This document shows positions 5,046 through 5,538 of a stretch of 5,538 nt of DNA, one piece after another. The stretch comes from Ilumatobacteraceae bacterium (lineage in GTDB: Bacteria; Actinomycetota; Acidimicrobiia; Acidimicrobiales; Ilumatobacteraceae), in contig JAODBQ010000188.1 in NCBI GenBank assembly GCA_025464045.1, positions 1 to 5,538 of the forward strand, written 5' to 3'. Both the position numbers and the translations under genes were made by a program. How positions within the stretch are numbered: the first letter of the stretch is position 1; each line of letters opens with the position of its first letter. Under the pieces are notes generated by a model, which was not told the DNA's origin, made no database searches, and saw only the letters and a program-made list of their open reading frames with translations.

Positions 5046-5157
5046 TCGTGACCGCGCGGGGCCGAGCCGACGGCAACGCCACCGGTGGTCCGATGCTCGG
5101 CGGTGCGTGGGTGCGCGCGCTGCCATGGACCGCTCGATGTCCTGAACCGTCGCAGGC

Positions 5158-5538
5158 TCAGGTCTGCATCCGGACGACGAGTCGCAGCAGGCGGGCGTGG
5201 AGCTCGTCGGGATCACCGCGGTGGCGACCGCCGTGGCCCGGGAGCACGGCGGCGAAGCGGTGCCGCTCGGCGAGACGGGCGAGCGAGTCCGTCTGCGCAG
5301 CCCACGAGTACCAGCAGGCGCCACGGAACGCGATCAGGTCGTGGTCGTCGTCGCTCCAGGCCAGGGAGTCGCCGGTGAAGAGCCAGGTCTCGTCGAGGAG
5401 GAAGACGACGGAACCCTTGGTGTGCCCGGGGACGGGGACCGCGAGCACGCCGGGCTGGAGCTCCTGCTCGTCAGTGAGGTCGTCGGTCGCCCACGACGCA
5501 GCGACGTGGTCGTCGCGGTGGATCCAGGTGCGTGCCCC
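5158..5538 (-). CDS. Metallo-beta-lactamase-fold hydrolase, C-terminal part (cut by right window edge)
   Basis: 126 codons plus stop are visible and the frame is open through the right edge; its start is outside. Visible family motifs are VPVPGHTKGSVVF (34-46 of the fragment), with a zinc-ligand His; WLFTGDSLAW (52-61), with the metal-bridging Asp; and AVLPGHGG (97-104), with the last zinc-ligand His. These correspond to the later metal motifs of the MBL superfamily; the HxHxDH motif would lie upstream, outside. Glyoxalase II, lactonases and many general hydrolases share this fold, and the spacing does not single one out. The segment FRGACWYSWAAQTDSLARLA between the last two metal motifs is probably part of the substrate pocket. 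A shorter start (GTG at 5448) is not credible, since coding-like sequence continues upstream (WIHRDDHVAASW at 5-16) and it would cut the fold. It is on the same strand as the thioesterase gene, 124 bases away. Confidence 0.88.
   Translation of the reverse strand, partial: GARTWIHRDDHVAASWATDDLTDEQELQPGVLAVPVPGHTKGSVVFLLDETWLFTGDSLAWSDDDHDLIAFRGACWYSWAAQTDSLARLAERHRFAAVLPGHGGRHRGDPDELHARLLRLVVRMQT

Noticed and set aside
3364..5082. Very long minus-strand open frame (572 codons) across the cupin and F420/PPOX genes
   Set aside because: Composition is Arg/Ala/Gly-rich with no motif, and it lies antisense or out of frame to three genes with clear family signatures. Long empty frames are normal in G+C-rich DNA.
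5034..5324. Extended thioesterase start at 5324
   Set aside because: It would overlap the MBL gene by over 160 bases and add 97 residues of Arg/Ser/Pro-rich sequence unlike any domain.
1..5538. Mobile element, CRISPR, tRNA or rRNA
   Set aside because: No transposase or integrase motif, no regularly spaced repeats, and no tRNA-like or rRNA-like stretch seen on either strand.

Overview
This is a very G+C-rich bacterial window (about two thirds G+C or more, judged by eye) with tightly packed genes. Codon third positions are strongly G/C, there are GTG starts and some starts lack a clear Shine-Dalgarno site. One gene belongs to the Rv0121-like group of PPOX-fold, F420-dependent enzymes. Together these suggest an F420-making actinobacterium, but nothing here fixes the genus. 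No rRNA, tRNA, CRISPR array, insertion sequence or phage gene was seen, and no gap between genes exceeds about 200 bases.

Left half, all on the minus strand in transcription order: a TetR-type regulator (2705-3367), an iron-type alcohol dehydrogenase/maleylacetate reductase-like protein with altered metal-site residues (1394-2623), a cytoplasmic-looking Asp-box (BNR/sialidase-type) beta-propeller (206-1192), and the first 24 codons of a protein with a Tat-type signal peptide, cut by the window edge (1-72). The gaps hold several perfect dyads. One abuts the dehydrogenase stop codon and another lies just after the propeller stop codon, as terminator hairpins would.

Right half: divergent from the TetR gene, and 50 bases away, is a plus-strand pair made of a small single-domain cupin (3418-3924) and the F420/PPOX enzyme (3946-4350), 21 bases apart and probably cotranscribed. 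The TetR-cupin gap is packed with interlocking inverted repeats, including TGGGACatgcGTCCCA, and looks like a shared operator. On the far side, convergent to the pair, lie a hot-dog thioesterase with an unusual N-terminal extension (4380-5033) and the C-terminal part of a metallo-beta-lactamase-fold hydrolase that runs off the right edge (5158 onward).

The simplest reading is a small regulated metabolic locus. TetR would control itself and the cupin/F420 pair, and perhaps the dehydrogenase downstream of it. Cupin, F420 reductase, Fe-type dehydrogenase, thioesterase and MBL hydrolase are all enzyme types common in catabolic or detoxification clusters of actinobacteria, but no substrate can be read from the sequence. 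I found no clear new system. The best leads are the operator architecture and the substituted metal ligands of the dehydrogenase.
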